A DNA stretch of 64,000 nucleotides, taken from the NCBI GenBank assembly GCA_021153325.1, contig JAGKTQ010000002.1:54776-118775 (forward strand). The letters are read 5' to 3'. Position 1 is the stretch's first letter, and the number at the start of each line of letters is the position of its first letter. This stretch comes from Lachnospiraceae bacterium. Its GTDB lineage: Bacteria; Bacillota; Clostridia; Lachnospirales; Lachnospiraceae. The position numbers were made by a program, and so were the translations under genes. Below the pieces are notes generated by a model. It did not search any database. It was not told the origin of the DNA and saw only the letters and a program-made list of their open reading frames with translations. This document shows, piece by piece, positions 54,584-62,558 of the stretch.

Positions 54584-54679
54584 AGTTTACATAAAATTTT
54601 GCATAGAAAATATATTTCGTTTATAAAAGGGATATGCTATAATAAAGGAGCTTGTAGGGCAGGAAAGGTGGTACACAGT

Positions 54680-54790
54680 ATGTTTGTTGTATTGGCAGGC
54701 GGTTTATTAGTAATTATTATTGCAGTTATAGTTGCGGTAGTGTCATCCGTGGTTTCAGCTGTAGCCGCCAATGAAGATATCGAAGATTAA
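54680..54790 (+). CDS. 36-residue membrane peptide
   Basis: A single hydrophobic helix (FVVLAGGLLVIIIAVIVAVV) followed by a short acidic tail (ANEDIED). GGAAAGGTGG lies before the ATG and a strong terminator follows, so it is probably a real small gene. Function is unknown. Confidence 0.5.
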   Translation: MFVVLAGGLLVIIIAVIVAVVSSVVSAVAANEDIED

Positions 54791-54810
54791 TTTAAAAAAT
54801 GAATGAAATG

Positions 54811-54850
54811 AAAGAGCCTGCTGCCGGGAAGGGTGGAAAGGCTCTTTTTT
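54811..54850 (+). terminator. terminator after the small membrane peptide gene
   Basis: AAAGAGCC (54811-54818) pairs with GGCTCTTT (54840-54847), followed by a T run. The loop is 21 bases. Confidence 0.75.
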
Positions 54851-54869
54851 AACACAGAGGAGTATCGAT

Positions 54870-55421
54870 ATGAGTATGGAATTAGTAGTGGGGAGACCTG
54901 CAAATGTTGATGGGAGAATGGAGAAGGAGATCCGGGTTTATGATTTGTTGGACAAGCTTGGAATTTCTTATTGGAGAGTAGATCATGAAGTGCTGCCTAC
55001 GATGGAAGCCTGTAGGGAAGTAGATAAAATATTAGACAGTTTTATTTGCAAAAATCTGTTTTTGTGCAATGCGCAGAAAACGAAATTTTATTTGCTGATG
55101 ATGCCGGGCGAGAAAAAGTTTAAGACAAAAGAGCTTTCTATGCAAATAAACAGTGCCAGACTTTCCTTTGCAGGAGAAGAATATATGGAGCAATTTTTGG
55201 ATATTACACCGGGGTCTGTTAGCGTAATGGGACTGATGAATGATAAGGAAGGAAAAGTGCAGCTTTTGGTAGATGAGGATGTAATGGGTGGTGAATACAT
55301 CGGGTGTCATCCATGTATCAATACTTCCAGCTTGAAGATTAAGACCTGTGATATTTTTGATAAGTTTTTAAAAGCGGTAGATCATGAACCGATTTTTGTA
55401 AAATTAAAGGGAGAAGATTAA
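54870..55421 (+). CDS. YbaK/ProX-type aminoacyl-tRNA deacylase
   Basis: A 183-residue protein of the YbaK/prolyl-tRNA editing family, which removes wrongly attached amino acids from tRNA. It has the N-terminal LLDKLGISYWRVDHEVLPTME, the KNLFLCNAQKTKFYLLMMP strand with the conserved lysine, and VSVMGLMNDKEGKVQLLVDEDV. The length and the N-terminal VDHEVLPTME stretch fit the ProX/PrdX subgroup acting on Ala-tRNA-Pro; this assignment is by memory of motifs. GAGGAG precedes the ATG. The HD-domain gene begins nine bases after its stop. Confidence 0.85.
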   Translation: MSMELVVGRPANVDGRMEKEIRVYDLLDKLGISYWRVDHEVLPTMEACREVDKILDSFICKNLFLCNAQKTKFYLLMMPGEKKFKTKELSMQINSARLSFAGEEYMEQFLDITPGSVSVMGLMNDKEGKVQLLVDEDVMGGEYIGCHPCINTSSLKIKTCDIFDKFLKAVDHEPIFVKLKGED

Positions 55422-55429
55422 AAAAAAGC

Positions 55430-56209
55430 ATGTTACACATAGATAGAGAAAAGGCAGAGCGGGTATTTGCAGCATATGTAGAAAATTATAATAGTCAGGA
55501 TGAAAAGGTGCGTCTTAAAATTGAGCATACCTACCGGGTGGCAGCGCTGTGTGAACAGATCGCAAAAAGTGCGGGATGTTCTGCATACGAAGTGGAGCTG
55601 GCATGGTTGACCGGACTTTTACATGATGTAGGGCGATTTGAGCAGCTTAGAAATTATGGCACTTTTAATGACGCGCAGTCTATTGATCATGCAGCATATG
55701 GTGCGGATATTTTGTTTCAAGAAGGGAAGATCAGAGATTACATTACAGACAGCGAAGAAGATGAACTGATCGAAAATGCAGTGCGCTTCCACAGTGCGTA
55801 CAGACTGCCGGAAAGTCTGGATGAGAGAACGAGGAAATTTGGCAATATTTTGAGAGATGCGGACAAGATAGATATTTTGAAGGTAAATGTAGATTTTTCG
55901 CTGGAAGATATTTATAATGTAACAACCGAGGATTTGCGTAATGCGGAAGTGACAAAAGAAGTCATGGAGAGTTTGAAGGAAAAACATGCTACACTACGTA
56001 GCTTAAAGAAAACTTCTGTAGATCATGTAGTAGGGCACATTTCCCTTGTGTTTGAGCTTGTGTACCCAGAAAGTCTGCGTATTGTGAATGAGCAGGGATA
56101 TTTGGAAAAGCTGCTTTCTTTCCAATCATGGAATGAAAAGACGAGGGCACAATTTCAAGAGATCAGAGCCATTATGGAAGAATATTTAGCAATAGAGGGT
56201 ATTCATTAG
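55430..56209 (+). CDS. HD-domain phosphohydrolase
   Basis: A 259-residue metal-dependent phosphohydrolase. The HD motif set is IEHTYRVAALCEQIA, LTGLLHDVGRFEQ with the HD pair, SIDHAAYGADILF, and RDADKIDILKV. The substrate is not evident; these enzymes act on nucleotides or nucleotide signals. GGGAGAAG lies upstream of the ATG. The response regulator follows after two bases. Confidence 0.85.
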   Translation: MLHIDREKAERVFAAYVENYNSQDEKVRLKIEHTYRVAALCEQIAKSAGCSAYEVELAWLTGLLHDVGRFEQLRNYGTFNDAQSIDHAAYGADILFQEGKIRDYITDSEEDELIENAVRFHSAYRLPESLDERTRKFGNILRDADKIDILKVNVDFSLEDIYNVTTEDLRNAEVTKEVMESLKEKHATLRSLKKTSVDHVVGHISLVFELVYPESLRIVNEQGYLEKLLSFQSWNEKTRAQFQEIRAIMEEYLAIEGIH

Positions 56210-56211
56210 GG

Positions 56212-56940
56212 ATGAAAAATTATATTTTGATTGTAGAAGATGATAACGATATTAACCGTATGTTGAAAGAACTGTTAGAAGGGCAGGGATATGAAACGGC
56301 ACAGGCATTTTCAGGAACAGAGGCACTCCTGTATTTGGAAAAAAGAGTGCCGGATGGCGTTATTTTGGATCTGATGCTGCCGGGTATGGATGGCGAAGAG
56401 CTGTTAAAGCATATTAAGGAAAAGAACCCGAATACGGCGGTCGTAGTATCTTCTGCAAAGGAAGATGTACAAGTGCGAATTGCGTTATTAAAAGCCGGTG
56501 CGGATGATTACATTGTGAAGCCTTTTGATACGCAGGAGCTTTTGGCAAGACTGGAGGCAGTGCTTCGCAGGTTGGGCAGAGAGAAGCAGATAAAAGATGA
56601 GGCAGACGGTTTGAAAGATATTGTGCCGGATAGCAGAGTGTTGCAATACAAGGATATTGTTATGCATCCGGAGGATTTTTCTGTGACGGTAGGGGGCAAG
56701 CCATTGATGCTGACGAAGCGGGAGTATCTGATACTGGAGCTTCTGATGGAAAATCCAACAAAGGTCTTTACGAAAAGTAATATTTATGAATCCGTCTGGA
56801 ATGAAGAGTTTTTAGGGGAAGAAAATGCAGTAAATGTACATATCAGCAATATACGTCAAAAGCTTGCAAAGCTTCATCCGGAAGAAACATATATTCAAAC
56901 GGTTTGGGGAATTGGTTTCAAGATGAATGAAAAACTTTAA
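56212..56940 (+). CDS. OmpR-family response regulator
   Basis: A 242-residue regulator. The receiver domain starts YILIVEDDNDINRML, with the phospho-accepting Asp53 in VILDLMLPGMDGEEL and Lys in DYIVKPFDTQELL. The winged-helix DNA-binding domain covers about residues 150-240, with LTKREYLILELLM and AVNVHISNIRQKL. It is probably the partner of the histidine kinase encoded 2 kb downstream. Its likely target is the inverted repeat between it and the ABC genes. Confidence 0.93.
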   Translation: MKNYILIVEDDNDINRMLKELLEGQGYETAQAFSGTEALLYLEKRVPDGVILDLMLPGMDGEELLKHIKEKNPNTAVVVSSAKEDVQVRIALLKAGADDYIVKPFDTQELLARLEAVLRRLGREKQIKDEADGLKDIVPDSRVLQYKDIVMHPEDFSVTVGGKPLMLTKREYLILELLMENPTKVFTKSNIYESVWNEEFLGEENAVNVHISNIRQKLAKLHPEETYIQTVWGIGFKMNEKL

Positions 56941-56992
56941 GATTTCTTTATACTTTTCCTAAAGTTTCTAAAATCTCCGTTGTTATTATGAA

Positions 56993-57032
56993 TACAAGGT
57001 GTTGGACAACAAGGTTGGAAGGACACCTTGTA
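56993..57032 (+). promoter_or_regulatory. inverted and direct repeats upstream of the ABC transporter genes
   Basis: TACAAGGTG (56993-57001) and CACCTTGTA (57024-57032) are a perfect 9-base inverted repeat. A second ACAAGGTTGG at 57009-57018 repeats the first half in direct orientation. No T run follows, so a protein-binding site, perhaps for the adjacent response regulator, is more likely than a terminator. Confidence 0.55.
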
Positions 57033-57081
57033 TGAAAGAGGTATACGGGAGGAAACTCTCAGCATTACGGAAAGGGAGAAT

Positions 57082-57981
57082 ATGGACTATATATTAAAAA
57101 CAGAAAATCTAACGAAGATTTATGGAAAAACAAAGGTTGTAAATGCTGTAAATATGCATGTAAAAAAAGGAGACATTTATGGCTTTATCGGTAAGAACGG
57201 TGCCGGAAAGACAACCTTTATGCGAATGGTGACCGGACTGGCAGCACCAAGCGAAGGAGAGCTGGAACTGTTTGGGAAAAAAGATCTTGAGAAGCAGCGA
57301 AAACGGATTGGAAGTCTGATAGAAAATCCTGGTATTTATCCAAGTATGACTGCCAGAGAAAATTTAGAAGTTGTTAGAAGAAGTCTTGGAATTACAGATA
57401 AAAATGCCGTAGATGATATGCTTAAGTTTGTAGGTCTTAGTGATACGGATAAGAAAAAAGTAAAAAACTTTTCTATGGGTATGAAGCAGAGACTGGGCAT
57501 AGCAATCGCTCTTTTTAGAAACCCTGACTTTTTAGTATTGGATGAGCCGATTAATGGATTGGATCCAGCAGGAATTAAAGAAATCAGAGATCTGCTTTTA
57601 AAATTGAATAAAGAAAAAAATATAACCATTTTGATTTCCAGCCATATTCTAGGTGAGTTGTCTAAGCTGGCAACGCGTTACGGTATTATCAGAGATGGTT
57701 CTTTGATCGAAGAGTTTTCGGCAGAAGAATTAAATGAAAAATGCCGCAGATGCCAGAAAGTGTTCGTGGATAATGCAGATTTAGCAGTTACAATACTGGA
57801 AGACAAGCTGCAAATAACCGAATATGATGTTCCCGAGCAGGGAGTCATCCGCATTTTTTCACATCTGGAACAGAGCGGAAAGATCAATCAGGAACTGGTA
57901 CTTGGTGGCGTAGAAGTAAAAGAGAGCTATATTGCCGGACAGGATCTGGAAGCTTATTTTATGGATTTACTTGGAGAATAA
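57082..57981 (+). CDS. ABC transporter ATPase (BcrA-like)
   Basis: A 299-residue ATPase. Walker A is GKNGAGKTT (residues 37-45), the Q-loop region IENPGIYPSMTARENL, the signature FSMGMKQRLGIA, Walker B FLVLDEPINGLDP, and the switch histidine is in ISSHIL. The pattern matches ATPases of bacitracin/lantibiotic export or immunity systems. The ATG at 57082 follows AAAGGGAGAAT; the frame extends upstream into the repeat region. The permease follows after 28 bases. Confidence 0.9.
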   Translation: MDYILKTENLTKIYGKTKVVNAVNMHVKKGDIYGFIGKNGAGKTTFMRMVTGLAAPSEGELELFGKKDLEKQRKRIGSLIENPGIYPSMTARENLEVVRRSLGITDKNAVDDMLKFVGLSDTDKKKVKNFSMGMKQRLGIAIALFRNPDFLVLDEPINGLDPAGIKEIRDLLLKLNKEKNITILISSHILGELSKLATRYGIIRDGSLIEEFSAEELNEKCRRCQKVFVDNADLAVTILEDKLQITEYDVPEQGVIRIFSHLEQSGKINQELVLGGVEVKESYIAGQDLEAYFMDLLGE

Positions 57982-58009
57982 CTGGACTTAGTCAAAATGG
58001 AGGTTTAAC

Positions 58010-58765
58010 ATGATAAATTTATTGAGTGGAGAATGGTATAAATTAAGAAAAAGTAAGAGTTTTTTGATCTGTTGTGTTGTCATTATTTGTTCTGTATTTC
58101 TTGTATATGGAACTCTTAATATAGGGAGTGAATCTGTTTGGGCATCTATGGGAATTATGGATGTATACCAGCAGGTAGTTATTTGCTTTGTTAATATGAC
58201 CAGCGTAATTTTTAGTGCACTTTTTGTTATCACTGAATTTGTAAATGGTGCAATTAAAAATTTAGTAGGCAAGGGATATTCTAAAGAAAAAATATTTTTG
58301 TCAAAATTTATCATGAATTCTGTGGCAGTCGTCATGATGGTCGTATTAAGTGCTATTGTATCATGGGTACTCGGATGCTTTTTCATTGGAACAGAAGGAA
58401 TAAATGGGGCGTTGATCCGAGATTATGTAATTTTTACCCTCTTGCAGAGTGGGTTGATGATCGCGTTGAATGGCATTGTGATCACACTTTCTGAAGTATG
58501 TAGAAATTTAGGAGCTGGCATTTCCATTGGAATTATTATTGTTGGCTTTTCTACCTTACTTTCCTCTGCTTTGGATTTAGTTTTCAATCGTTTTTCCATT
58601 TCGTTTAAAGCGACGGATTATTGGGTCGTAGATGTTATGCAAAACTGTCCGATTTCCGGATTTGGAGCGAATGTGGTCATACAAGTGATTTTTGTCATCG
58701 TTTTATGGTCCGTTTTAGCTATTGGTGCAGGAATGTGGCATTTTCGTAAAGCGGATATTAAGTAA
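58010..58765 (+). CDS. ABC transporter permease (ABC-2/BcrB type)
   Basis: A 251-residue protein with six hydrophobic segments, starting INLLSGEWYKLRKSKSFLIC, the typical beginning of lantibiotic-immunity-type permeases. It would form a transporter with the ATPase encoded upstream. GGAGGT precedes the ATG. The histidine kinase gene follows after about 65 bases. Confidence 0.88.
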   Translation: MINLLSGEWYKLRKSKSFLICCVVIICSVFLVYGTLNIGSESVWASMGIMDVYQQVVICFVNMTSVIFSALFVITEFVNGAIKNLVGKGYSKEKIFLSKFIMNSVAVVMMVVLSAIVSWVLGCFFIGTEGINGALIRDYVIFTLLQSGLMIALNGIVITLSEVCRNLGAGISIGIIIVGFSTLLSSALDLVFNRFSISFKATDYWVVDVMQNCPISGFGANVVIQVIFVIVLWSVLAIGAGMWHFRKADIK

Positions 58766-58830
58766 TCCATTTCAAAGGAAAAGATACGTGTGAAGGGGAA
58801 GTGACACGTAGAAAGGAAAAAAGTGATGCC

Positions 58831-59751
58831 ATGCAGACAATATTAGTCGGGATTGTGATCTTACTCATTGTAGTGGTAGGTATTTTAACCTTCCGCCTGT
58901 GGTCTTATAGGAAGCAAACAGAGCATATTGTAGAGGAACTTTCCATCTTAGCAGAAGAGGATACCAATTATCGGTTATCCTCTTGCTGTGCTGTTGGAAA
59001 GACAGAAGAAATGATACAGAAGACCAACCAGATCATTGCACGGCACAGGGAACTGGAAAGAAAACTGAAAAAGGAAAATACTACTTATCGGGAGAGCATT
59101 ACGAGTATTTCACATGACATCCGTACGCCGCTCACTTCTGCAAAAGGATACATACAGATGCTGCAAACAAAGGACGTCAGTCAGGAGCAAAAAGCAGAAT
59201 ATGCAGCGATAGTGGAAAAACGACTGGATGATGTAACAGGAATGTTGAACCTGCTATTTGAGTATGCAAGAATCGAAGCAGGAGAAATGGTATGGGAGCC
59301 GGAACTTCTTAATGCCGGGAACTTATTTGTCGAAGCAATTTCTATGTTTTATGATGATTTTGTAAAAAAAGGATGCGAACCGGAAGTGGAAATATCTCAG
59401 TCACCATGTCATATCTGGGGGGATAAACATGCTTTTGTAAGAATTGTGGAAAACCTGATAAAAAATGCCCTTGTACATGGAAAAGGGGAGTATCGTTTAT
59501 CACTTATCCGTGAAAAAGAGGAAGTCGTGTTGTGTGTTTCCAACAGAACAGACAGTATCGAAGAAAAGGATATAGAACGTATTTTTGATAGGTTTTATAC
59601 AACAGATCAGTCGAGAAGCAGGAAAACAACAGGACTTGGACTTGCTATTGTAAAGAAGTTTACGGAAAAAATGGATGGAACAGTTGAGGCATCGTTAGCA
59701 GATGGCAAGTTTGCTGTAACGGTGAGGCTGCCGCGTATGCGACAGCCTTGA
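58831..59751 (+). CDS. sensor histidine kinase
   Basis: A 306-residue kinase with a single N-terminal transmembrane helix (ILVGIVILLIVVVGILTF), so it has almost no external sensor domain. The dimerisation helix has SISHDIRTPLTSAKGY with the phospho-accepting His95. The ATPase domain has the N-box ENLIKNALVHG and the G-box TTGLGLAIVKKF. Kinases with such short inputs often sense antimicrobial peptides through the linked ABC transporter, which suits this locus. The ATG at 58831 is preferred; a GTG at 58801 is possible. Confidence 0.9.
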   Translation: MQTILVGIVILLIVVVGILTFRLWSYRKQTEHIVEELSILAEEDTNYRLSSCCAVGKTEEMIQKTNQIIARHRELERKLKKENTTYRESITSISHDIRTPLTSAKGYIQMLQTKDVSQEQKAEYAAIVEKRLDDVTGMLNLLFEYARIEAGEMVWEPELLNAGNLFVEAISMFYDDFVKKGCEPEVEISQSPCHIWGDKHAFVRIVENLIKNALVHGKGEYRLSLIREKEEVVLCVSNRTDSIEEKDIERIFDRFYTTDQSRSRKTTGLGLAIVKKFTEKMDGTVEASLADGKFAVTVRLPRMRQP

Positions 59752-59762
59752 ATTTCTATTCC

Positions 59763-61334
59763 TTAAAAAGAATCTTTATAAGTACGTGCCTGTTCAAATT
59801 CTGCTTCCATTTCTTCAGAAGGTTTCTTGGAGCAGAGAGAAACGATCACGATCACAATGCAGGAAACAATAAAGGAAGGTAAAAGCTCATAGATAGCGAA
59901 AATGCCGCCCATAGGCTTTAATACCAGTTTCCAGAAAAATACCATAGCGCCACCGGATAACATACCTGCAATTGCACCAGAACGAGTGGTACGTTTCCAG
60001 AACAGAGAGAACAGAATGATCGGTCCAAAAGTTGCACCGAAGCCTGCCCAGGCAAAGGAAACGACTTCAAAAATAACACTGTTTTCATCCCATGCAATAA
60101 GAATACCGATGAGAGCAATTGCTAAAATAACAAGACGGGAAAGGCGCATGACCTGTTTGTCCGTAGCATCTTTTTTAATAATACCTTCATACAGGTTTTT
60201 GGAAACAGAGGAAGCGGCGATCAGCAAATAAGAATCAGAAGAGCTGATAGTTGCTGCCAAAATACCTGCCATGATAATACCTGCAAATACAGGATGGAAT
60301 AAAAGTTTACCAAGCTGTGCAAAGACATTTTCTGCACCACTCTGTGTAGCGAGTGCCGGATCTACCGGTAAAAGACAACGTCCTAAAACACCGATGAATA
60401 CTGCTGCAGTTAAGGAGATCAATACCCATACAGTAGCGATACGGCGTGAGCTTTTCAGTTCAGAACCTTTACGGATAGCCATGAAGCGTAAAAGTACCTG
60501 TGGAACACCAAAGTATCCAAGTCCCCAGGAAAGGGTGGAAAGAATAGTCAAAAAGTTGTAGGAAGAAGCTTCACCAAACTGTGGAACTCCATTTACTGCC
60601 TGCTGTACACCATTTGCATCTACCACTGGTGAAGCCAGACTTGTAAGAGAAAGATACCCTGGAATGTTCTTTGCATTTTCGATGACATTGGATAAACCGC
60701 CTGCTGCATTTACACCAAAGAGCAATACACATACAAGGGCTACAATCATGACGATGGACTGCATGAAGTCAGAAGCACTTTCAGCAAGGAATCCACCAAG
60801 GATTGTGTAGATCAATACAAATACAGCACCAACGAGCATCATGGAATGATAAGACATTCCAAACAGACCGGAAAACAGCTTACCGCATGTAACGAAACAG
60901 CTTGCTGTATAAACAGTAAAGAAAATCAAAATAAAGATAGCGGAGATACCAAGAATCACTTTCTTTTGCTCATGATAACGATTACTTAAAAAATCAGGAA
61001 TCGTAATGGCATTGCCGGAAACTATAGAGTAACTGCGCAGTCTTTTGGAAACCAAAAGCCAGTTCACGTAAGTACCGATCGCAAGACCGATAGCTGTCCA
61101 TGCAGCATCTGCAAGACCACACCAGTAAGCAACACCTGGAAGACCCATTAATAACCAGCCGCTCATATCAGAGGCTTCTGCACTCATAGCAGCGACCCAC
61201 GGACCAAGAGAACGGCCACCTAAGAAATAATTTTCAGAACTAGATTGTGAGCGCTTTGCAAAAAAGACTCCAATCAGGATGACAGCTAACATATAGGCTG
61301 CCATTGCAATTAAAATTTCAATTTCAGCATTCAC
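59763..61334 (-). CDS. putP: sodium/proline symporter
   Basis: A 523-residue SSS-family transporter with about 13 membrane segments, which imports proline with sodium. It has the family start IEILIAMAAYMLAVILIGVFF, the NYFLGGRSLGPWVAAMSAEASDMSGW stretch (sodium site region), and the SSSDSYLLIAASSVSKNLYE motif. The GTG at 61334 is chosen because GAGGAGAGGT lies just upstream; an ATG at 61352 would overlap that site. It has its own promoter with a palindrome in the spacer. Confidence 0.92.
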   Translation of the reverse strand: MNAEIEILIAMAAYMLAVILIGVFFAKRSQSSSENYFLGGRSLGPWVAAMSAEASDMSGWLLMGLPGVAYWCGLADAAWTAIGLAIGTYVNWLLVSKRLRSYSIVSGNAITIPDFLSNRYHEQKKVILGISAIFILIFFTVYTASCFVTCGKLFSGLFGMSYHSMMLVGAVFVLIYTILGGFLAESASDFMQSIVMIVALVCVLLFGVNAAGGLSNVIENAKNIPGYLSLTSLASPVVDANGVQQAVNGVPQFGEASSYNFLTILSTLSWGLGYFGVPQVLLRFMAIRKGSELKSSRRIATVWVLISLTAAVFIGVLGRCLLPVDPALATQSGAENVFAQLGKLLFHPVFAGIIMAGILAATISSSDSYLLIAASSVSKNLYEGIIKKDATDKQVMRLSRLVILAIALIGILIAWDENSVIFEVVSFAWAGFGATFGPIILFSLFWKRTTRSGAIAGMLSGGAMVFFWKLVLKPMGGIFAIYELLPSFIVSCIVIVIVSLCSKKPSEEMEAEFEQARTYKDSF

Positions 61335-61402
61335 TTTTTTACCTCTCCTCATATAGAAAATTGTATAGTATTGTCATATTTTTGAAAAAAATTAGACGAC
61401 AA

Positions 61403-61431
61403 ATTATAGCACATAATTTTATGTGTGTAAA
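61403..61431 (-). promoter_or_regulatory. putP promoter with operator-like palindrome
   Basis: On the minus strand TTTACA (61426-61431) and TATAAT (61403-61408) are separated by 17 bases. A palindrome, CACATAATTTTATGTG (61410-61425), fills the spacer almost exactly. Two copies of TGTGTAAATT lie at 61424-61433 and 61438-61447. Confidence 0.65.
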
Positions 61432-61503
61432 TTATATGTGTAAATTGCATAACCTCAAAAGAGACTTCATACAATGTAAAAAAGTATTCTGAGGGGATTA
61501 CCT

Positions 61504-61635
61504 TTGAAGGATTATATCGAAGAGCGTGCCATCCATATTGCCAACTATATCATTGATTATAATGCTACGGTAAGGCAGACCGCGAAGCAGTTCGGAATCA
61601 GCAAAAGTACGGTACATGTGGAGGTAACAAAATAG
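61504..61635 (+). pseudogene. spoIIID: truncated spoIIID-like gene
   Basis: SpoIIID is the mother-cell DNA-binding regulator of sporulation, about 85 residues long. Here a TTG start with AGGGGATTACC upstream opens KDYIEERAIHIANYIIDYNA, followed by TVRQTAKQFGISKSTVH, a clear match to the SpoIIID helix-turn-helix. The frame then stops after 43 codons (TAG at 61633). Removing five bases (AAATA) would restore VTERLEK, the expected continuation, before similarity is lost. The basic C-terminal half is missing. Clostridial spoIIID usually lies next to spoIIQ; here the spoIIQ-like gene is 44 kb away. An intact copy may exist elsewhere. Confidence 0.75.
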
Positions 61636-61688
61636 AACGGTTAGAAAAGAGGATTGTGTGGACAATTGAGTAGGTATAAAAATAATTG

Positions 61689-61717
61689 TTGACAAAATGA
61701 TTCATAAGGATTATATT
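61689..61717 (+). promoter_or_regulatory. sigma-A promoter for the 35-residue ORF
   Basis: A perfect TTGACA (61689-61694), 17 bases, then TATATT (61712-61717). This is the only clear promoter ahead of the acetyltransferase gene. Confidence 0.8.
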
Positions 61718-61749
61718 AGAAAAAATATTTTGAGAAAGGAAGCAGAAAT

Positions 61750-61857
61750 ATGTTGTTATTTGTAACCGAAACTACATGCAATAATAATCAGACAATGCAG
61801 AATAATATGCAGGGTCTTAATGTTGTATGTAAATATTTTGGTTACGAAAAAGAATAA
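61750..61857 (+). CDS. 35-residue leader-like peptide
   Basis: A short ORF, MLLFVTETTCNNNQTMQNNM and then QGLNVVCKYFGYEKE, with two cysteines (residues 10 and 27) and many Asn and Gln. A good promoter and AAAGGAAG precede it and a terminator hairpin lies 36 bases after the stop. It sits between the promoter and the acetyltransferase gene, so it may be a leader peptide that controls termination. A secreted signal peptide precursor is another reading, but no processing genes are near. Confidence 0.5.
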   Translation: MLLFVTETTCNNNQTMQNNMQGLNVVCKYFGYEKE

Positions 61858-61892
61858 GCTTTCAGAGACAGAATATAGTTATAGTTGTTTTT

Positions 61893-61925
61893 GACCACTT
61901 ATCTTTTGGGGTAGGTGGTTTTTTT
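61893..61925 (+). terminator. terminator or attenuator before the acetyltransferase gene
   Basis: CCACTTATC (61895-61903) pairs with GGTAGGTGG (61910-61918) with two wobble pairs, followed by seven Ts. It lies between the short ORF and the acetyltransferase. Confidence 0.8.
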
Positions 61926-61979
61926 ATTCATCAGGGTCCGGTGAAGCAAGTAAATTTATGAAAAGGAGATTATCTAAAC

Positions 61980-62510
61980 ATGAAAACACCAATTATAGAA
62001 ACTGAGAGAATGATATTAAGACCACTAACGGTTGCCGATGCCAGTGACATATTTGAGAGATGGACTTCTGATGACCGTGTTTCAAGGTATGTCAGATGGT
62101 GTACACATAGTTCTGTGAATGACACGATAGAATGGCTTAAATTTGAGGAAGCTGGCAATGATAGCGATAAACAGTATCAGTGGGGATTCACATTAAAGGA
62201 TAGTGGTTACCTGTTTGGAAGCGGTGGTATCAATTTTAATGAGGCAGAGGGTGTATATGAACTTGGCTATAATATCATGCATAAATATTGGAACCAGGGG
62301 TACACAACTGAGGCAGCAAAAGCAATTCTTGAATTTGCCATTGAGGAACTAAATCAGAAAGAATTCGTATCTTGGCATGCAGTAGATAATCCGGCATCCG
62401 GAGCAGTAATGAAAAAATGTGGATTTGTTTATGAATGCAACGAAATACATACTAAGTTTGATGGTGTAACTTCTTGGGATACAAAGAAACACAGGCTTAT
62501 TATAGAGTAG
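61980..62510 (+). CDS. GNAT-family N-acetyltransferase (RimJ/RimL type)
   Basis: A 176-residue acetyltransferase. It starts IIETERMILRPLTVADASDI, the usual RimJ/RimL beginning, and has the acetyl-CoA-binding HKYWNQGYTTEAAKAILEF and the helix end NPASGAVMKKCGFVYE. The acceptor could be a protein N-terminus, an antibiotic or a small metabolite. AAAAGGAGA lies before the ATG. The only strong promoter is upstream of the short ORF and hairpin, so expression may depend on read-through. Confidence 0.88.
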   Translation: MKTPIIETERMILRPLTVADASDIFERWTSDDRVSRYVRWCTHSSVNDTIEWLKFEEAGNDSDKQYQWGFTLKDSGYLFGSGGINFNEAEGVYELGYNIMHKYWNQGYTTEAAKAILEFAIEELNQKEFVSWHAVDNPASGAVMKKCGFVYECNEIHTKFDGVTSWDTKKHRLIIE

Positions 62511-62558
62511 TAATGATAGTGAGATTTTACAGCAAAAAATTGCGAGGAGGTAATAATC

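Noticed and set aside
58786..58808. ACGTGT/ACACGT inverted repeat before the histidine kinase gene
   Set aside because: Only six base pairs with no T run; too weak to call a terminator or operator.
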